From: Bacteroidia bacterium
GTDB taxonomy: Bacteria > Bacteroidota > Bacteroidia > Chitinophagales > JAUHXS01
DNA length: 64,000 bases
Assembly (NCBI GenBank): GCA_030426955.1
Contig: JAUHXS010000008.1
Location: 62,001 to 126,000, forward strand
Direction of reading: 5' to 3'
Shown here: positions 60,383 to 64,000 of the stretch, piece after piece
How positions within the stretch are numbered: position 1 is the first letter of the stretch
Layout: the number at the start of each line of letters is the position of its first letter
Program-made: the position numbers and the translations under genes
Notes under the pieces: model-generated
Database searches by the model: none
What the model saw: only the letters and a program-made list of their open reading frames with translations
Told to the model about the DNA's origin: nothing

Positions 60383-63300
60383 ATGCCTTACGCAAAGGAT
60401 AAAAACAAAATAAATTCTGATTTTTCAACAATCAGTATCACACTTGCTTCACCTGATGACATCTTAGGGCGTTCTCATGGAGAAATCAAGAAACCTGAAA
60501 CCATTAATTACCGAACATTTAAGCCTGAGATGGAAGGTTTATTCTGTGAGCGTATTTTTGGTCCAACAAAGGATTATGAGTGCTACTGTGGTAAGTATAA
60601 AAGAATCAGATATAAGGGAATTATCTGTGATAGATGTGGTGTTGAAGTAACCGAGAAAAAAGTAAGGAGAGAGCGAATGGGACATATCAAGTTAGTTGTT
60701 CCTGTTATGCATATTTGGTACTTTAAATCTTTACCAAATAAAGCAGCTTATTTATTAGGAATACCGTCTAAAAAGCTAGAGACAATTATCTACTATGAAA
60801 GATATGTCGTTATTCAACCAGGCATTAAGGCTTCTGATGAGATTCAGCACCTAGATCTTTTGACGGAGGAGGAGTACTTAGATATCATGGAGACGCTTCC
60901 AAAAGAAAATCTTCAGCTTGAGGAGGATGATCCCAACAAATTCATCGCTAAGATGGGAGCAGAGGCGATTAGAGATTTACTTGGAAGATTAGACTTGGAT
61001 GAACTTTCTTACAGTTTAAGATACCAAGCGGCTAATGAAACTTCACAACAGAGAAAGGCAGATGCACTTAAGAGGTTGAGCGTTGTGGAGAAATTTAGAG
61101 ATGCTAACCTCAGAATTCAAAATGACCCTAAGTGGATGGTAGTTGATTACTTACCAGTTATTCCACCAGAATTGAGACCGCTAGTTCCATTAGATGGAGG
61201 AAGATTTGCTAGTTCTGATTTGAACGACTTATATAGAAGGGTAATCATTAGAAACAATCGTCTGAAGAGATTAATAGAGATTAAAGCACCTGAAGTTATT
61301 TTGAGAAATGAGAAGAGGATGCTTCAGGAATCTGTTGATTCATTATTCGATAACTCTAGAAAATCTAATGCTGTAAAAGCGGAAGGAGGAAGAGCACTTA
61401 AATCTCTTAGTGATGTTTTAAAAGGTAAGCAAGGACGTTTCCGTCAAAACTTACTTGGAAAAAGGGTAGACTACTCGGGTCGTTCTGTAATTGTGGTAGG
61501 ACCAGAATTACAACTTCATGAGTGTGGTATCCCTAAGGATATGGCTGCTGAGTTATTTAAGCCTTTTGTTATAAGGAAACTAATAGAGAGAGGTGTTGTG
61601 AAAACAGTTAAGTCTGCTAAGAAGTTGGTAGACAAAAAAGAGCCTGTGATTTGGGATATTTTAGAGAATGTTTTAAAAGGACATCCTGTATTACTAAACA
61701 GAGCTCCAACACTACACAGACTGAGTATCCAAGCATTTCAGCCAAAACTAATTGAAGGAAAAGCGATCCAATTGCATCCATTAGTTTGTACGGCATTCAA
61801 CGCGGATTTTGATGGTGACCAAATGGCAGTACATGTTCCGTTGAGCAATGCAGCCATTCTAGAAGCACAAATGTTGATGTTAGCTTCTCATAATATTTTG
61901 AATCCTCAGAATGGTGCTCCAATTACTATTCCTTCTCAGGATATGGTTCTAGGACTATATTACATGACTAAAGGTAAAAAGTCCACTAAAGAAGAGCCTG
62001 TAAAAGGCGAAGGAAGAACTTTTTATTCTGCAGAAGAGGTAATAATAGCACATAATGAAGGGCAAGTTGCATTACATGCTTTTATTAAAGTAAGAACTAT
62101 TGCTAGAAATGAAAATGGTGAGCTAGCTTCTCAGATTATTGAGACAACAGTCGGAAGAACGTTATTTAATGAAGTCGTTCCTGAAGAAGTTGGATTTATC
62201 AATGCACTACTTACTAAGAAAGCATTAAAAGTTATTATTAGTGATGTAATAAAGTATACAGACGTACCTGGAGCTGCTAAATTCTTAGATGAGATTAAAC
62301 ATTTAGGATTTACAATGGCTTATAAAGGCGGACTTTCATTTAATCTTTCTGACGTTAGAATTCCAGATACAAAGCAAGAAATCTTGGATAAAGCTCAAGA
62401 TGAGATCAACGATGTTTGGGAAAACTACAACATGGGTCTTATAACGAATAACGAGCGTTATAACCAAATAATTGATATCTGGACAAGAGCCAACAATAAG
62501 ATCACCAATAGTTTGATGGATGATCTGTCAACTGATAAACAAGGTTTCAACTCTGTTTATATGATGCTTGACTCAGGTGCAAGGGGATCAAAAGAACAGA
62601 TTAGACAGCTGGGTGGTATTAGGGGATTAATGGCAAAACCTAGAAAGTCTGGAAGTACGGGTGCTGAGATTATCGAAAACCCGATCTTGACAAACTTTAA
62701 AGAGGGTTTATCTATTCTGGAATACTTTATCTCTACTCACGGTGCGAGAAAAGGTCTTGCGGATACTGCCTTGAAAACGGCAGATGCAGGATACTTAACT
62801 AGAAGACTGGTAGACGTTGCACAAGATGTTGTAATTAGAGAAGAAGATTGCGAGACGCTAAGAGGTATATCAATCTCTGCTCTAAAAGATAATGAAGAGA
62901 TAGTAGAACCACTTTATGATAGAATTCTTGGTAGAACAAGTTTGTATGATGTTTATGATCCATTAAACAAAGAAGATCTTTTAGTTGAAGCAGGTGCTGA
63001 AATAACGGAAGATATCGCTAAGAAAATCAGTGAAACATCTATTGAGACAGTAGAAATTCGTTCTGTATTAACTTGCGAAACAAAACGTGGCGTTTGTGTT
63101 AAATGTTACGGTAAAAACCTAGCAAACGGCAGAATGGCTCAAATGGGAGATGCTGTAGGCATTATCGCAGCGCAGTCCATTGGAGAGCCTGGAACACAGT
63201 TGACGCTTCGTACTTTTCACGTGGGGGGTACAGCTTCTAGTGTGGCTGCTGAGTCTCAGTTAACCGCCAAATTTGACGGAGTACTTGAGTTTGATGGTGT

Positions 63301-64000
63301 CAAGACTACTGAATACAAAGATGAGAATGGCGATAAAGTCAATGTTGTATTAGGCAGAACTGGTGAGGTGAAAATTATGGATTCTGACAATAACAGAATG
63401 CTAATTGCTAATCACGTTCCTTATGGTTCTCATTTGATGGTTAAAAAAGGACAAAAAGTTTCTAAAGGAGACGTGATTTGCTCTTGGGACCCTTATAATG
63501 CGGTTATTATATCCGACTTTGCTGGTAAGGTTAAGTTTGATAACATCATAGAAGGAGCTACTTATCGTGAAGAATCTGATGAACAAACAGGTCACAGAGA
63601 AAAAGTAGTAATTGAGTCTAGGGACAAAACTAAAATTCCTGGAATTGAGATTGTTGATAAAAAAGGGAATAGCCTAAGATCGTATAATATTCCAGTAGGT
63701 GCGCACATTGCGATTGATGATAAAGAAGAGATTCAGCCTGGTAAAGTATTGGTTAAAATTCCTAGAACATTAGGTAAGTTACGTGACATTACTGGAGGTC
63801 TTCCAAGGGTTACCGAGCTTTTTGAAGCTAGAAATCCTTCAAATCCAGCGGTAGTATCAGAAATTGATGGAGTTGTAAGCTATGGTAGTATCAAGCGTGG
63901 TAATAGGGAAATCATGATTGAGTCCAAAGATGGAGAGCAAAAAACATATATGGTTTCTTTGACCAAGCATATCTTGGTTCAAGAAGGGGATTTTGTATAT
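60383..64000 (+). CDS. rpoC: DNA-directed RNA polymerase subunit beta' (3' end outside window)
   Basis: The frame from ATG 60383 ([20 protein letters not shown]) stays open to the window edge, giving 1206 residues. Visible are the zinc site [20 protein letters not shown], the lid/rudder region [20 protein letters not shown], the catalytic [16 protein letters not shown] with three Asp, the second zinc site start [20 protein letters not shown] and the trigger/bridge region [20 protein letters not shown]. It starts 19 nt after rpoB. The end of the protein is missing only because the window stops. Confidence 0.97.
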   Translation, partial: MPYAKDKNKINSDFSTISITLASPDDILGRSHGEIKKPETINYRTFKPEMEGLFCERIFGPTKDYECYCGKYKRIRYKGIICDRCGVEVTEKKVRRERMGHIKLVVPVMHIWYFKSLPNKAAYLLGIPSKKLETIIYYERYVVIQPGIKASDEIQHLDLLTEEEYLDIMETLPKENLQLEEDDPNKFIAKMGAEAIRDLLGRLDLDELSYSLRYQAANETSQQRKADALKRLSVVEKFRDANLRIQNDPKWMVVDYLPVIPPELRPLVPLDGGRFASSDLNDLYRRVIIRNNRLKRLIEIKAPEVILRNEKRMLQESVDSLFDNSRKSNAVKAEGGRALKSLSDVLKGKQGRFRQNLLGKRVDYSGRSVIVVGPELQLHECGIPKDMAAELFKPFVIRKLIERGVVKTVKSAKKLVDKKEPVIWDILENVLKGHPVLLNRAPTLHRLSIQAFQPKLIEGKAIQLHPLVCTAFNADFDGDQMAVHVPLSNAAILEAQMLMLASHNILNPQNGAPITIPSQDMVLGLYYMTKGKKSTKEEPVKGEGRTFYSAEEVIIAHNEGQVALHAFIKVRTIARNENGELASQIIETTVGRTLFNEVVPEEVGFINALLTKKALKVIISDVIKYTDVPGAAKFLDEIKHLGFTMAYKGGLSFNLSDVRIPDTKQEILDKAQDEINDVWENYNMGLITNNERYNQIIDIWTRANNKITNSLMDDLSTDKQGFNSVYMMLDSGARGSKEQIRQLGGIRGLMAKPRKSGSTGAEIIENPILTNFKEGLSILEYFISTHGARKGLADTALKTADAGYLTRRLVDVAQDVVIREEDCETLRGISISALKDNEEIVEPLYDRILGRTSLYDVYDPLNKEDLLVEAGAEITEDIAKKISETSIETVEIRSVLTCETKRGVCVKCYGKNLANGRMAQMGDAVGIIAAQSIGEPGTQLTLRTFHVGGTASSVAAESQLTAKFDGVLEFDGVKTTEYKDENGDKVNVVLGRTGEVKIMDSDNNRMLIANHVPYGSHLMVKKGQKVSKGDVICSWDPYNAVIISDFAGKVKFDNIIEGATYREESDEQTGHREKVVIESRDKTKIPGIEIVDKKGNSLRSYNIPVGAHIAIDDKEEIQPGKVLVKIPRTLGKLRDITGGLPRVTELFEARNPSNPAVVSEIDGVVSYGSIKRGNREIMIESKDGEQKTYMVSLTKHILVQEGDFVY

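Overview
This window comes from a low-GC member of the Bacteroidota, most like the Cytophagales. The evidence is a set of secreted proteins with type IX secretion (T9SS) or gliding-associated C-terminal domains, promoters of the Bacteroidota form TTTG-N18/19-TAnnTTTG, few Shine-Dalgarno sequences, a carboxynorspermidine gene pair, a fused RaiA/XerC/S21 neighbourhood, and the usual tRNA-tuf-tRNA-secE-nusG-rplKAJL-rpoBC order. No species can be named from sequence alone.

Layout. 1-8 kb: the end of a gliding-type C-terminal protein, a 508-residue helical protein of unknown function, a secreted leucine-rich-repeat protein, a tRNA-Arg locus rearranged around a GIY-YIG gene, and a 1030-residue PKD/Ig-like surface protein. 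8-28 kb: a POT peptide transporter, dut, glyS, yebC, rlmD, a SpoIIE/STAS/anti-sigma-kinase partner-switching module, an IgGFc-binding-domain surface protein, an outer-membrane barrel with a TetR-like palindrome upstream, a MazG-like/MiaE pair, pdxH, and a second 502-residue helical protein related to the first. 28-33 kb is the accessory part: a tRNA cluster (Phe, Pro, Met/Ile2) with GIY-YIG genes in several states of decay and broken tRNA copies, then a structured RNA candidate directly upstream of a truncated reverse transcriptase, an IS3-type remnant, a HigBA-like toxin-antitoxin pair, a palindromic MITE-like element, an orphan XRE regulator and a response-regulator remnant. 33-50 kb: aminotransferase, nitroreductase, murB, TlpA-like thioredoxin, lpdA, a TrmH-family methyltransferase, a BamA/TamA-family barrel, an NhaC-type antiporter, a J-domain protein, a DUF5686-type barrel, and carboxynorspermidine dehydrogenase/decarboxylase. 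50-64 kb: rpsU, a XerC-like recombinase, hpf, then four tRNAs, tuf, tRNA-Trp, secE, nusG, rplK, rplA, rplJ, rplL, rpoB and the first 1206 codons of rpoC.

Two things stand out. First, four separate tRNA genes each carry next to them a partial duplicate of the same tRNA. At three of them a small GIY-YIG endonuclease gene or its remnant lies between the complete tRNA and the partial copy; at tRNA-Pro the interval is too decayed to be sure. Three of the four partial copies are themselves broken by inserted palindromes. This looks like a tRNA-targeting homing or duplication process. Second, a region of about 304 nt whose ends can base-pair sits 13 nt upstream of a reverse transcriptase gene, as in known defence reverse-transcriptase systems, but here the enzyme has been cut off by an insertion sequence before its YxDD motif, so the locus is probably dead in this genome.
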